Source: an uncultured Ruminococcus sp. (GTDB lineage: Bacteria; Bacillota; Clostridia; Lachnospirales; Lachnospiraceae). Taken from it: a stretch of DNA of 64,000 nucleotides. The stretch is taken from contig CAJFGR010000001.1 in NCBI GenBank assembly GCA_904377845.1, forward strand, positions 49,387 through 113,386. The letters are read 5' to 3'. The notes beneath the pieces are model-generated. The model saw nothing but the letters and a program-made list of their open reading frames with translations. It searched no databases and was not told where the DNA came from. A program made the translations under genes and the position numbers. This document shows positions 1 to 8,262 of the stretch, piece after piece. Each line of letters opens with the position of its first letter. Within the stretch, counting starts at the first letter, position 1.

Positions 1-191
1 GGTTTTCCAATATTGACGAGACGGTGACTGCCATGTTTCCGCTCATTCAGCCTGCCATAGAGGACATTGCCGAACAAATCTATGAGACACAGTCGCTTGA
101 CGATATTGCACTGCCGGAGGACACACCATATACATCCCGGATGATTCTGGATGCGATCCGTGAAGCCGTTGAAAAAGCCGCAGTCAGATAA
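1..191 (+). CDS. C-terminal fragment of an unidentified protein
   Basis: An open frame runs in from the left edge (first full codon at base 3) and stops at TAA 189-191, giving the last 62 residues of a protein whose start lies outside the window. The tail is helical and charged, ending with the segment ILDAIREAVEKAAVR. I do not recognise the family. It is the only + strand gene before 7.9 kb and converges on the - strand gene ending at 234. Its stop codon lies in the loop of a strong terminator hairpin, which supports this being a real gene end. Confidence 0.6.
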   Translation, partial: FSNIDETVTAMFPLIQPAIEDIAEQIYETQSLDDIALPEDTPYTSRMILDAIREAVEKAAVR

Positions 192-203
192 ACTGCGGCT
201 TTT
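173..203. terminator. Bidirectional intrinsic terminator overlapping a stop codon
   Basis: A perfect 12-bp inverted repeat (AAAAGCCGCAGT at 173-184 and ACTGCGGCTTTT at 192-203) has a 7-base loop that contains the TAA stop of the upstream gene. A and T runs at the outer ends of the arms let it work in both directions, for the + gene ending at 191 and the - gene ending at 234. Confidence 0.85.
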
Positions 204-233
204 CTCCGATATTGTTTGAGTCTGCTGAGTCTT

Positions 234-497
234 TCATCCCTCTACGATCAGATATTTACCGTCCGGGAGCGGGAACACTTCGGATACCCCTTCCAGCTCA
301 TCATGATCCAGACCATCCATATCCACGCCCTCTTCTTCAAAATATTCCCTTACCTCATCCAGAGAATCAACAACCACCGCCATACAGTCCTCAAGAAATG
401 CTTCGGCTTCCTCTAAAGTGCCGGCAACCGGCTCATCAAAAAGTTTCCCCTGGTCTTTTAAAAAAGTCTTCAGACATACTTCACTGTAATCACTCAT
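234..497 (-). CDS. Small acidic protein of unknown function
   Basis: This 87-residue, strongly acidic protein starts MSDYSEVCLKTFL and ends LPDGKYLIVEG. Its middle is rich in Glu and Asp (for example VREYFEEEGVDMDGLDHDELE). It has no signal peptide, membrane segment or recognisable catalytic motif. It begins 3 bases after the stop of the HAD phosphatase gene upstream, so the two are almost certainly co-transcribed. I recall similar short proteins in other Lachnospiraceae but know of no function. The ORF is well placed between its partner and the terminator at 173-203, so it is probably real. Confidence 0.7.
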   Translation of the reverse strand: MSDYSEVCLKTFLKDQGKLFDEPVAGTLEEAEAFLEDCMAVVVDSLDEVREYFEEEGVDMDGLDHDELEGVSEVFPLPDGKYLIVEG

Positions 498-500
498 ATT

Positions 501-1163
501 TTATCCCTTTTCCTTTATAGTCATTAGTATTTCATCTGTCGAGTCCACAATCCGGTATGGCTCTGCAGCCTCCAATACATATCTGGAACGAAATCCCCAC
601 GTAACAAGCACCGTATCCATGCCGGCCGCCTTTCCGGTCGCGCCGTCCACCTCCGAATCCCCGATATAAAGTGTTTCTGAAGGATCACTTCCGAATTCAG
701 CCGCAATGGACAGTACAGCGGTCGGGTCCGGTTTTCTCGGCACCCCGTCTTTTTGCCCCTGTATATGGTCGAAGATGTTTTTCCCGAATATCTCCTCCAC
801 AACATGGACAGCCTGACGATCCGGCTTGTTAGAGAGGACCCCGAGCTTTAAACCCTGTGCCTTCATTTCTTTCAACATTTCCGGAATACCGGGATACGGC
901 TTTACACGGTAAGTACAGCACTTGTCAAATATACGGAGATACGTTTCATATGCCTCGTCAAATCTTGTCAGTTTCTCATCTCCCGATGCCTTCAGCGTCT
1001 TTTCGATCAGTACTTTTGCGCCGTTTCCCACAAACTCTCTGCACTGTTCTGTCGTAATCTGCGGCATCCCCATCTCTTTCATTGTCTCATTCACGGAATA
1101 AGCAAGTGATTCCAGCGTATCGGTTAAAGTTCCGTCCAGATCAAATATACAGGCTTTATACAT
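501..1163 (-). CDS. HAD-family hydrolase, phosphoglycolate phosphatase-like
   Basis: This 220-residue cytoplasmic phosphatase belongs to the haloacid dehalogenase superfamily. All four motifs are visible: DLDGTLTDT at residues 8-16 (nucleophile Asp8 and acid/base Asp10), the motif II Ser in GVLSNKPD, the Lys in RKPDP, and the Mg-binding acidic pair in YIGDSEVDG. The four-helix cap inserted between motifs I and II and the overall length match the Gph/PgmB-type subfamily I. Substrate cannot be read from sequence; phosphoglycolate, pyrophosphate or sugar phosphates are all possible. It lies directly upstream of, and in one unit with, the 87-residue acidic protein. Confidence 0.85.
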   Translation of the reverse strand: MYKACIFDLDGTLTDTLESLAYSVNETMKEMGMPQITTEQCREFVGNGAKVLIEKTLKASGDEKLTRFDEAYETYLRIFDKCCTYRVKPYPGIPEMLKEMKAQGLKLGVLSNKPDRQAVHVVEEIFGKNIFDHIQGQKDGVPRKPDPTAVLSIAAEFGSDPSETLYIGDSEVDGATGKAAGMDTVLVTWGFRSRYVLEAAEPYRIVDSTDEILMTIKEKG

Positions 1164-1211
1164 GGTTTTTCTTCCTCTCTTACATTTTTCTTAAGTAGTC
1201 AATAATCCCCG

Positions 1212-1994
1212 TTACTCTCCGAGAAGGTACCGGCGCATGGTCTTTAAGGCGTTTTTTTCCAGACGGCTGACCTGCGCCTGAGAGATATGAATCTGCTCTG
1301 CCACCTCCATCTGGGTCTTTCCCTCAAAGAAACGCAGGGTGATAATATACCTCTCCCGCTCATTGAGACGCTCCATAGCCGCCTCAAGTGAGAGTTCTTC
1401 CACCCAGTTTTCTTCTTTGTTCTTCTTGTCGCTCACCTGATCCATCACATAAAGTGTATCTCCGCCATCGCTGTACACAGGCTCCTGAAGGCTCATGGGG
1501 CTCTGTATGGCATCCAGTGCAAATACAACATCTTCTTTGGCAATTCCGATCTCATCGGCAATCTCCTGTACTGTCGGTTCCTTCATGTACTGACGGATAT
1601 ATCCCTCTTTCGCATAGATTGCTTTATATGCCGTATCACGCAGCGATCTGCTGACGCGGATCGGACTATTGTCTCTGAGGTAACGGCGTATCTCTCCGAT
1701 AATCATCGGAACTGCATATGTTGAAAACTTTACCATTCTTGACGGATCAAAATGATCCACCGCCTTCATCAGGCCCACGCAGCCGATCTGAAACAGATCG
1801 TCCGCATTTTCACTGCTTCCTTCAAAACGTTTGATCACGCTCAGAACCAGTCTTAAATTGCCTTTAATATATGTCTCCCGCGCTTCTTCATCCCCGGCTT
1901 TAATCTTTTCAAAAAGTTCCTTCTTCTCTTCCTCCTTCAAAAGCGGCAGCTTCGATGTATTCACTCCGCACAGTTCAACCTTGTTCACCATCAT
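1212..1994 (-). CDS. sigG: RNA polymerase sporulation sigma factor SigG
   Basis: SigG is the late forespore sigma factor. The 260-residue protein starts MVNKVELCGVNTSKLPLL, very close to the N-terminus of Bacillus subtilis SigG, and continues with region 2 (DDLFQIGCVGLMKAVDHFD and KFSTYAVPMIIGEIRRYLRD) and the region 4 helix-turn-helix (TQMEVAEQIHISQAQVSRLEK). I place the start at the ATG at 1994 because AGGAGG lies 8 bases upstream (2004-2009); the frame is open a further 7 codons but has no ribosome site there. It stands alone here, without the spoIIGA-sigE genes that precede it in many Firmicutes. It shows that the organism is, or recently was, a spore former. Confidence 0.95.
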   Translation of the reverse strand: MMVNKVELCGVNTSKLPLLKEEEKKELFEKIKAGDEEARETYIKGNLRLVLSVIKRFEGSSENADDLFQIGCVGLMKAVDHFDPSRMVKFSTYAVPMIIGEIRRYLRDNSPIRVSRSLRDTAYKAIYAKEGYIRQYMKEPTVQEIADEIGIAKEDVVFALDAIQSPMSLQEPVYSDGGDTLYVMDQVSDKKNKEENWVEELSLEAAMERLNERERYIITLRFFEGKTQMEVAEQIHISQAQVSRLEKNALKTMRRYLLGE

Positions 1995-2129
1995 GGCAAG
2001 AATCCTCCTAAGCAATTTATACTTAGAATGATTCTCACCTGACGGATAAGATATTCCGAAAGCCGGAAAATTTTATAAACTTTTAGTCCTTGACAAAACC
2101 GCTGTTAAGCGTATGGAAACCGCGCAGGA

Positions 2130-3740
2130 TCAATCGTCCGGCTCCCATTTATCCGCAAGATTATTAATCTGCGATTCAAATTTAGCCTTATCTTTATTCG
2201 ATAGGCCTTCATTTTTATTAATTACGTCAAGCAGATGTTTTCCTGCTGCCAGCAGTCGCTCGAATGCTGAATCCGCTCTGCGCTGTGCCGGTTTCTTAGC
2301 CTTAATCGGAATTCTGACTCCTTCGTTTATAATCTCGTTGGTCAGAAGGTCGACTTCACAGCAGGGATAGGGAGCCCATGTGCTGTATCCGAACTGTTCA
2401 TGGACAGTCTCTGCAAATTTATCTGTCACCGCATCTTCTCCGTGTACTACGAAGACTCTCTCAATCGGCGAGCGGAATTCCGCAACCCATTTGAGCAGTC
2501 CGTTCATATCCGCATGGCCGCTGATCCCGTGAAGGCTCTCGATCCTTGCGTGTACTTCTATAGGTTCTCCGAAAAGCTTCACATTCTTTTCACCCTCCAG
2601 GAGTCTCCGTCCGAGTGTGCCGTTGGCCTGATATCCGACGAACAGGATCGTACACTCCGGACGCCAGAGATTGTGTTTCAGGTGATGGCGTATACGCCCC
2701 GCATCACACATTCCCGATGCAGATATGATAACCTTCGGCTTCTCAATAAAGTTGATCATCTTGGAATCATCGCTTGTCGTGGATGTGTGAAGTCCCGGAA
2801 AAACAAGAGGATTAATTCCTGCATTCACAAGCTTCATTGCCTCCTCGTCAAAGCAGTCCCTCATATTCATGCTGAATACCTTTGTAGCCTCGATTGCAAG
2901 CGGACTGTCCAGATACACCTCGAAATCCGGATATCCGGGCATAAGATTCTTCTCCTTGATTTCTCTGATAAAATAAAGCATTTCCTGTGTTCTTCCGACT
3001 GCAAAAGAAGGAATCACGACATTTCCGCCCCGGTCGAAGGTTTCTTTTATAATTCTCGTAAATTCTCCGAGATAATCCGGTTTCTCTGCCGTGTGGATAC
3101 GGTCTCCGTATGTGGATTCCATAACAATGTAATCTGCGGAATGTGTGTAATGCGGGTCCTTAATAATAGGCTGATCCAGGTTGCCCACATCGCCCGAGAA
3201 GACAATCTTCTTCGTCATATTGCCTTCTGTGGCCCACACTTCGATGCTTGCCGAACCGAGCAAATGCCCCACATCAGTAAAACGTATGGCAATACCGTCA
3301 CAGATGGAAATCCTCTCACCATACTGGCATGGCACAAGAAGTTCGATAGCATCGAGGGCATCCTGCATTACATATACCGGCTCATATTCCGGTTTGCCGG
3401 CCCTTCTTCCTTTTCTGTTCCGCCATTCTGCCTCAAATTCCTGAATATGCGCACTGTCCCGAAGCATAATATTGCACAGATCCGCAGTGGCAAAAGTGGC
3501 AAAAATCTGTCCTTTAAAGCCGTTCTTTACCAGTTTTGGAATCATTCCCGAATGATCAATATGGGCGTGGGTCAGAAACACATAATCAATATCCGTCTCC
3601 GGTACAGGCAGCCCCGGATTCTCATATAAATCCGGTCCCTGCTCCATGCCGCAGTCGATCAGAATATTTTTGCCCGCTGCCTGCAGAAAATGGCAGCTTC
3701 CCGTCACCTCATGGGCTGCTCCGATAAAAGTCAGTTTCAT
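2130..3740 (-). CDS. Beta-CASP metallo-beta-lactamase-fold ribonuclease
   Basis: This 536-residue protein has the metallo-beta-lactamase core at residues 1-200, with the zinc motif THAHIDHSG and the following His and Asp ligands, and a beta-CASP region after it. The C-terminal core carries ISASGMCDAGRIRHHLKHNL and the SGHAD motif that supplies the last metal ligand. This is the architecture of bacterial relatives of eukaryotic CPSF73, annotated as RNA-specificity MBL exonucleases; it differs from RNase J in length and motif order. It is probably an RNA-processing enzyme in the cytoplasm. It lies 35 bases downstream of the histidine phosphatase gene and may be the last gene of that operon. Confidence 0.88.
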   Translation of the reverse strand: MKLTFIGAAHEVTGSCHFLQAAGKNILIDCGMEQGPDLYENPGLPVPETDIDYVFLTHAHIDHSGMIPKLVKNGFKGQIFATFATADLCNIMLRDSAHIQEFEAEWRNRKGRRAGKPEYEPVYVMQDALDAIELLVPCQYGERISICDGIAIRFTDVGHLLGSASIEVWATEGNMTKKIVFSGDVGNLDQPIIKDPHYTHSADYIVMESTYGDRIHTAEKPDYLGEFTRIIKETFDRGGNVVIPSFAVGRTQEMLYFIREIKEKNLMPGYPDFEVYLDSPLAIEATKVFSMNMRDCFDEEAMKLVNAGINPLVFPGLHTSTTSDDSKMINFIEKPKVIISASGMCDAGRIRHHLKHNLWRPECTILFVGYQANGTLGRRLLEGEKNVKLFGEPIEVHARIESLHGISGHADMNGLLKWVAEFRSPIERVFVVHGEDAVTDKFAETVHEQFGYSTWAPYPCCEVDLLTNEIINEGVRIPIKAKKPAQRRADSAFERLLAAGKHLLDVINKNEGLSNKDKAKFESQINNLADKWEPDD

Positions 3741-3775
3741 AGTCTCACCAGCCTTTTTGCTTTTCTTCTATTATA

Positions 3776-4420
3776 TCACACCGTCTTCCATTTTTTTACT
3801 TTCTCTTTGTAAAAGATCATGCCTTCTTTTAAGATTTCTGCTTTTCCATCCTTTATCTCCACCAGAGTTACCGAACAGTTCGGCGGCACTTCATCCTTCC
3901 AGAAATGTTCTGTCGAAAGATTACCTCTGATCCGGTTTAAAAGAGATGTCATGGCTGCTCCGTGTGTAGATACAAGAATATTTTTTTCCGCAAGGTCTTT
4001 TCTTCCTTCCATTTCTCTCAGGAAATCACCTGTCCGCTCATAGAGCTGGGAAATCGTTTCCCCGTCTGCCGGAGGAATATAATTCGCGGTATCGTTAAAA
4101 AACCGATTGAACTCCTCACTTTTCTCATCGATCTGTTCGCCGCCGCAGAAAAGTCCTTCATAACTTCCAAAACTGATTTCCTGAAGACGCTCATCCTCAC
4201 AGAGCGGAATATTCCGGTCTCTCAGTATAATCTGTGCCGTTTCTTTTGCCCTCAGCAGCGGACTGGTGTACGCAAGGTCAAGCGGGATATCATGCATTCC
4301 CTCGGCAGTCTCCTCTGCGAGCCTTCTTCCGTAGTCATTCAGCGGGATATCAGTCCTGCCCTGTACTTTGTGTCTCTTGTTCCAGTCCGTTTCACCGTGA
4401 CGGACGATATAAAGTAACAT
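3776..4420 (-). CDS. Histidine phosphatase family protein
   Basis: A 214-residue member of the phosphoglycerate-mutase-like branch. The phosphorylated His lies in the N-terminal motif VRHGETDWN, and the second conserved His in the VSTHGAAM segment. Family members include alpha-ribazole phosphatase, broad-specificity sugar phosphatases and true mutases. The short length and absence of mutase-specific insertions favour a phosphatase. GAGG lies upstream of the ATG at 4420. The gene overlaps the end of the DUF5662 gene by 29 bases, so translation is probably coupled. No cobalamin genes are nearby to support a CobC role. Confidence 0.82.
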   Translation of the reverse strand: MLLYIVRHGETDWNKRHKVQGRTDIPLNDYGRRLAEETAEGMHDIPLDLAYTSPLLRAKETAQIILRDRNIPLCEDERLQEISFGSYEGLFCGGEQIDEKSEEFNRFFNDTANYIPPADGETISQLYERTGDFLREMEGRKDLAEKNILVSTHGAAMTSLLNRIRGNLSTEHFWKDEVPPNCSVTLVEIKDGKAEILKEGMIFYKEKVKKWKTV

Positions 4421-4988
4421 ATAACCGCCTCTTTTTTATCAAGTGCCTTCCCGCACGTTTTCTTAAAACATTTTTCCTGATATACCGGTAGGTCTTCTCC
4501 TCCCCCTGCTCTGCAAGCATATGGAGCAGTTTTTCAAGAAGAGTCCTTGTCTCCGGATGCATAAGCTCTCCCGCCTTTCCGTTCAAATAATATTCCAACG
4601 GATCGCTGTCCCGGTATTTCTCTCCTTTGTAAACCTTGCTTGCTGCAATTCTGTCAAGGAACATCTCCACCACATACCGAACCGGCATCTTCATCCCCGC
4701 CAGCATCCGTTCTCCTTCCAGACTGTAATCGATCCAGTATTCATAATGATGCTTATTTCTCCCCTTGTGGTGGAGCCATGCAGACGAATAGCCTTTCTCT
4801 TCGCGTTCTGCATTATTGGGGCTGCGGGTACCCTGATAATATTTACACCCCACGAGAAATTCCGTGGGGCTGTACTTCGACAGGTCATGAAGAAGTCCCT
4901 GCCGGTACAGTCCTACACGGAAGCACTCCTTCATAACGAGAATCTTATGTTTAGTTATAGTCTCAAAATGTGCCAGTGCTTTTATCAT
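4392..4988 (-). CDS. DUF5662 family protein, HD-like metal motif
   Basis: A 198-residue soluble protein of a family known as DUF5662. The conserved features are His-rich: HDLSKYSP at about residues 34-41, HHKGRNKHHYEYWID at about 93-107, and an Asp in FLDRIAASK. The spacing of an HD pair followed by a His cluster resembles HD-type metal-dependent phosphohydrolases, but I know of no characterised member. The start ATG overlaps the stop of the upstream gene as ATGA (4985-4988), and the 3' end overlaps the next gene by 29 bases, so it is embedded in a translationally coupled operon. The C-terminus is strongly basic (RKRAGRHLIKKRRLY). Confidence 0.8.
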   Translation of the reverse strand: MIKALAHFETITKHKILVMKECFRVGLYRQGLLHDLSKYSPTEFLVGCKYYQGTRSPNNAEREEKGYSSAWLHHKGRNKHHYEYWIDYSLEGERMLAGMKMPVRYVVEMFLDRIAASKVYKGEKYRDSDPLEYYLNGKAGELMHPETRTLLEKLLHMLAEQGEEKTYRYIRKNVLRKRAGRHLIKKRRLYVTLYRPSR

Positions 4989-6766
4989 TTTTCCTGAACG
5001 CCGCCTTTTCCTGATGATTTTTTTGCTCTGGACCGGGATGCGCTTTTCTTCGGCTGTTCAGGCAGCTTCCCGCTTACCAGAACAGTGATACTGCGCTCTT
5101 TCAGTTCTATCTTCTTCTGGTCTTCTACAGGTACGGGAATTTCCTTGAATCCGCCCTCTGTATCTGCGGCAAGGCACCACCTTTTCCCCTTCCCCGGAGA
5201 CGGGAGCGCGTATTCGTGGGGCAGCCAATGCATATTATATGCTGTGAAGCACTCCGTATCCCCCAGATCTTCCCCCGCATATAACACGCCGAGCTGTCTG
5301 CTGTACACTTCCGACTTCACCTGCCATGCATTTTCCCCGTGATAAGACACATCCGGCATACCGCACGCAGTGCGGTCCAGCCCTTTCAGTTCTTCTGCCC
5401 GATGCAGACACGGATGACTCTTCCGGAACGCAATCAGCTCTTTTACATAGTTAAAAAGTGTATTGTCTGTCTTCAGTTTCGTCCAGTCAACCCAACCGGT
5501 CTCATTGTCCTGACAGTATACATTATTATTGCCTTTCTGACTGTTGTAGAACTCATCTCCTGCCAGAATACACGGCGTCCCCTGCGCCAGAAGCAGCAGC
5601 TGGAATGCATTTCTCACCTGATTCTTTCTGAGCGCCATAACTGCTTTTTTGCGGCTCGGGCCTTCCGCTCCGCAGTTCCAGCTGAAATTAAAGTCCGGAC
5701 CGTCGGTATTGTTCTCTCCATTGGCCTCGTTGTGCTTGCAGTCATAGGATACAAGATCCCAGAGCGTAAAACCTGTCTGAGCAGTAATATAATTGCACTT
5801 TCCGTCCGTTGCCGAATGATGGCTGAGGGCCCAGATGACATCATTGATCATATCCTCATCGCCTTTCAGGAAACGGCGCATAATATTCTGGAAAGCATCA
5901 TCTTTGCGCATCAGCTTGATATCCTTGAGCAACGGATCCGCACAGAGCATTTCCCACGGAACAGAGTAGGGATTTACAACAAATCCGTCCACATGATACT
6001 CCAGCATATAAAAACGGAGACACTCCAGAGCTGTCTGAGGCGGCACTTCCTGCGTAAATGGCATTTCCAGCACGACTTCAATTCCTGCCCTGTGACACTC
6101 TTTCACCATATCTTTCAGTTCGTGTACTGCGGAAGTTCCCGCTGCATAAGCCTCTTTGGGCGCAAAATAATAAGCCGGTCCGTATCCCCAGTAATTAATC
6201 TTTGTTTTTGCGCATTCATCAAACTCATAGACCGGCATACACTGTATCTGGTTAATTCCCAGCTCTTTCAGATAAGGAATCTTCTCTATGACCCCGAGAT
6301 AAGTCCCTTTGTGGGGGATCTTGGATGAGGTATGCTTTGTGAACCCTCTGACGTGCAGACTGTAGGCCACAACTTCATTCCATGGCAGATGCAGCCTTTC
6401 ATCGTTCTCCCAGTCATACTCCGGCGATACAAGCTTTCCGCGGATCTCATGTTCCTGAAGTTCACGTTTCCTTCCGAATAATTTCTTCCCGGCAACCTCT
6501 CTTACATAGGGATCAAGGCTGACCTGACCGTCAATCCTGAAATTGTATTCGTACTTATCTGCGTCTATATCTTCCACTGCAATAAACCGTACTTCCCCGA
6601 TTCCCTCGTTTTCGGGCATATCGAATGTACACTCCGGATGTTTACGGCCCTCCCTGTAAAGCAAAAGCTCACATTTCTTCCCTGCGGGAACCTGCACCGC
6701 AAAATTCACTTTTCTTCCCTTAACAACCGTACCAAAGGGCTGCGGTCTTCCTGATATTTTTTTCAT
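4985..6766 (-). CDS. Glycogen-debranching (GH13/GlgX-like) protein lacking catalytic residues
   Basis: This 593-residue protein has the GlgX/isoamylase layout: an N-terminal CBM48-like beta domain (about 10-100), a GH13 barrel (about 130-470) and a C-terminal beta domain. Family markers are clear, for example ECAKTKINYWGYGP and KHNEANGENNTDGPDFNFSW. The catalytic positions are not kept. Region II, normally GFRFD, reads GFVVN (Asn265 for the nucleophile Asp). The region IV pair HD before GFTL reads QT (330-331). Region I DVVYNHT has become EMPFTQ, and I find no region III acid Glu. It is therefore probably not a hydrolase; it may bind or sense glucan. I choose ATG 6766, with GAAAGGA just upstream, over a GTG at 6784. 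It sits in an operon with a sugar-binding lipoprotein. Confidence 0.85.
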   Translation of the reverse strand: MKKISGRPQPFGTVVKGRKVNFAVQVPAGKKCELLLYREGRKHPECTFDMPENEGIGEVRFIAVEDIDADKYEYNFRIDGQVSLDPYVREVAGKKLFGRKRELQEHEIRGKLVSPEYDWENDERLHLPWNEVVAYSLHVRGFTKHTSSKIPHKGTYLGVIEKIPYLKELGINQIQCMPVYEFDECAKTKINYWGYGPAYYFAPKEAYAAGTSAVHELKDMVKECHRAGIEVVLEMPFTQEVPPQTALECLRFYMLEYHVDGFVVNPYSVPWEMLCADPLLKDIKLMRKDDAFQNIMRRFLKGDEDMINDVIWALSHHSATDGKCNYITAQTGFTLWDLVSYDCKHNEANGENNTDGPDFNFSWNCGAEGPSRKKAVMALRKNQVRNAFQLLLLAQGTPCILAGDEFYNSQKGNNNVYCQDNETGWVDWTKLKTDNTLFNYVKELIAFRKSHPCLHRAEELKGLDRTACGMPDVSYHGENAWQVKSEVYSRQLGVLYAGEDLGDTECFTAYNMHWLPHEYALPSPGKGKRWCLAADTEGGFKEIPVPVEDQKKIELKERSITVLVSGKLPEQPKKSASRSRAKKSSGKGGVQEK

Positions 6767-6780
6767 ATTCCGTTCCTTTC

Positions 6781-7770
6781 TCACTGCCAGCCGTCTGTTC
6801 CATACATATTAACATTTTCTTTACTGATATAAAATGTTTCTGTATAAGTTTCCTGTTCATAAACACCGCCTTCCAGTATCGCTGCAGCTGTCTTTGCAGC
6901 CGTCTTTCCCATATTAATCGGAGAGACCGCTCCTACTCCGGTCATTGGGCTGGAGAGATCCGCCAGTGCGTTTTTTATCTCAGGCGAACCACCTACACTG
7001 TATACCAGAATGTCATCTCTGTCTTCTTCTTTCAAAGTATCCAGAACCTGCTTCGCCATATGATCGTCACCGCACATAATTGCTTTAATCTGCGGTTTTT
7101 CCCTCATAACCGCTTTCAGCTGTCCTGCAATCAAACCGTAATCATCCCCCACGTCAATTCTTTCAACTTCAAATCCGCCTCCTGCGACCGCCTCTTCAAA
7201 GCCGGTGATACGTTCATTTATCGCCGGGGATTCCGGCCGGTCCACAATAACCAGTGAACCTCCTTCAGGCTGTCTGCTGATCAGATCCTCTCCGCACACT
7301 TTTCCGGCATTATAATCGTCCGCTCCTATAAAAGCCTTGGCAAGATCTGCAGACTCTGTGCGCACATAAAGATTTATGACCGGGATATCCGCCTCGTGAA
7401 GGGCCTCCAGAGCAGGTGTAACTGCTACCGGATCTGCCGGGCAGAGAAACACTGCCTCTACCCCTTCATGAATCAGTTCCTGAATCTGTGTGTTCTGAAG
7501 CCCCGGATCCCCTCCGGCATCCCTTACAAGCATACGGCTTTCTTCTTCCTCAACCATGGAGCTGACAGATTCTTTGAGGACCTCATAAAAAGGATCTGAC
7601 AGATCTGCTCCGCTGAATCCGTACACATGGCCGCCGGTCTCATCTTCATCATTTTCCGTCTCTTCCACCACAGCATTATCCTCAGGAGTGCCTACGTTCT
7701 GCTTACATCCTGATATAAAACATACTGCAAATAAGGTCATCAGGATAAGCAAAATATTCTTTTTCTTCAC
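6781..7770 (-). CDS. Sugar-binding ABC-type lipoprotein, ribose/galactose-like
   Basis: A 329-residue substrate-binding protein of the periplasmic-binding-protein type I (RbsB-like) fold. A lipoprotein signal is present: MKKKNILLILMTLFAVCF followed by the lipobox ISGC (Cys22), then an acidic linker. The mature part has the paired Rossmann-like lobes, with YGFSGADLSDPFYEVLKES opening the first and the segment GGDPGLQNTQIQELI helping form the sugar site. No permease or ATPase gene accompanies it, which is unusual. The next gene in the operon, 14 bases beyond, encodes the GH13 relative without catalytic residues. It may work with a transporter elsewhere or be a sensor rather than an importer component. 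Confidence 0.88.
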   Translation of the reverse strand: MKKKNILLILMTLFAVCFISGCKQNVGTPEDNAVVEETENDEDETGGHVYGFSGADLSDPFYEVLKESVSSMVEEEESRMLVRDAGGDPGLQNTQIQELIHEGVEAVFLCPADPVAVTPALEALHEADIPVINLYVRTESADLAKAFIGADDYNAGKVCGEDLISRQPEGGSLVIVDRPESPAINERITGFEEAVAGGGFEVERIDVGDDYGLIAGQLKAVMREKPQIKAIMCGDDHMAKQVLDTLKEEDRDDILVYSVGGSPEIKNALADLSSPMTGVGAVSPINMGKTAAKTAAAILEGGVYEQETYTETFYISKENVNMYGTDGWQ

Positions 7771-7815
7771 TGCGTATTCCTCCTGATCTTGTGTTTCATC
7801 GTGCTTTCCACTTTC

Positions 7816-7843
7816 ATTCTACCGTGTTTCAGGGGAATGTCAA
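7816..7843 (-). promoter_or_regulatory. SigA-type promoter of the sugar-binding/GH13-like operon
   Basis: On the - strand, TTGACA (7838-7843) and TAGAAT (7816-7821) are separated by 16 bases, 46 bases before the start of the lipoprotein gene. The -35 is a perfect consensus match. The operon it drives runs through overlapping genes to at least 3776. Confidence 0.75.
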
Positions 7844-7934
7844 TAGATTGCAGCTTGCTTTTTAACCTGTGATCTGATACCATCATGGTACATAAATGCC
7901 GGAACGGCACGCTATATCAAAGGAGAAATTATAT

Positions 7935-8240
7935 ATGAACGAAAACGAGTCACTTACAGTAACACTGACACTGGACAATGATGAAGAACTTGAATGTGAT
8001 GTCCTTACTATCTTTGAGACGGACGGAAGACAGTATATTGCTCTTCTGCCATTAAATGACGAAGGGCAAAATGAAGACGGGCAGATCTATCTCTATCGCC
8101 TTATCGACAATGGAGAAGGGGAGGAACCCGGTCTTGAAAATATCATGGAAGACGAAGAATTTGACCGGGTCTCCGAGGCATTCAACGACTGGATGGAAGA
8201 ACAGGATTTCGGGGATATCGACCTTGATGATATAGAGTAA
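7935..8240 (+). CDS. DUF1292 family small acidic protein
   Basis: A 101-residue acidic cytoplasmic protein of the DUF1292 (YrzB-like) family. It has the typical pattern of TLTLDNDEELECDVLTIFE, then YIALLPL, then IYLYRL, ending in an acidic helix (WMEEQDFGDIDLDDIE). Function is unknown; in many Firmicutes relatives sit near yrrK-type Holliday resolvase genes, which are not seen here. The start is ATG 7935, with AAAGGAG at the right distance; an in-frame upstream extension to 7896 has no ribosome site. It is flanked by leftward genes on both sides, so it is a single-gene unit. Confidence 0.88.
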   Translation: MNENESLTVTLTLDNDEELECDVLTIFETDGRQYIALLPLNDEGQNEDGQIYLYRLIDNGEGEEPGLENIMEDEEFDRVSEAFNDWMEEQDFGDIDLDDIE

Positions 8241-8262
8241 GGCTGTTATGGAATAAACCGTT

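Noticed and set aside
2016..2129. SigF/SigG-type promoter before sigG (CATTCTA near 2023)
   Set aside because: The -10-like match lacks a -35 at the right spacing, so I do not list it as a feature.
2400..3629. Long open frame of 409 codons on the + strand opposite the beta-CASP nuclease gene
   Set aside because: It lies wholly inside a clearly conserved gene on the other strand, has no ribosome site and no recognisable protein features; it is a codon-bias shadow.
5339..6328. Open frame of 329 codons on the + strand opposite the GH13-like gene
   Set aside because: The - strand protein is plainly homologous to GlgX over this span; the + frame is Cys/His/Arg-rich noise without a ribosome site.
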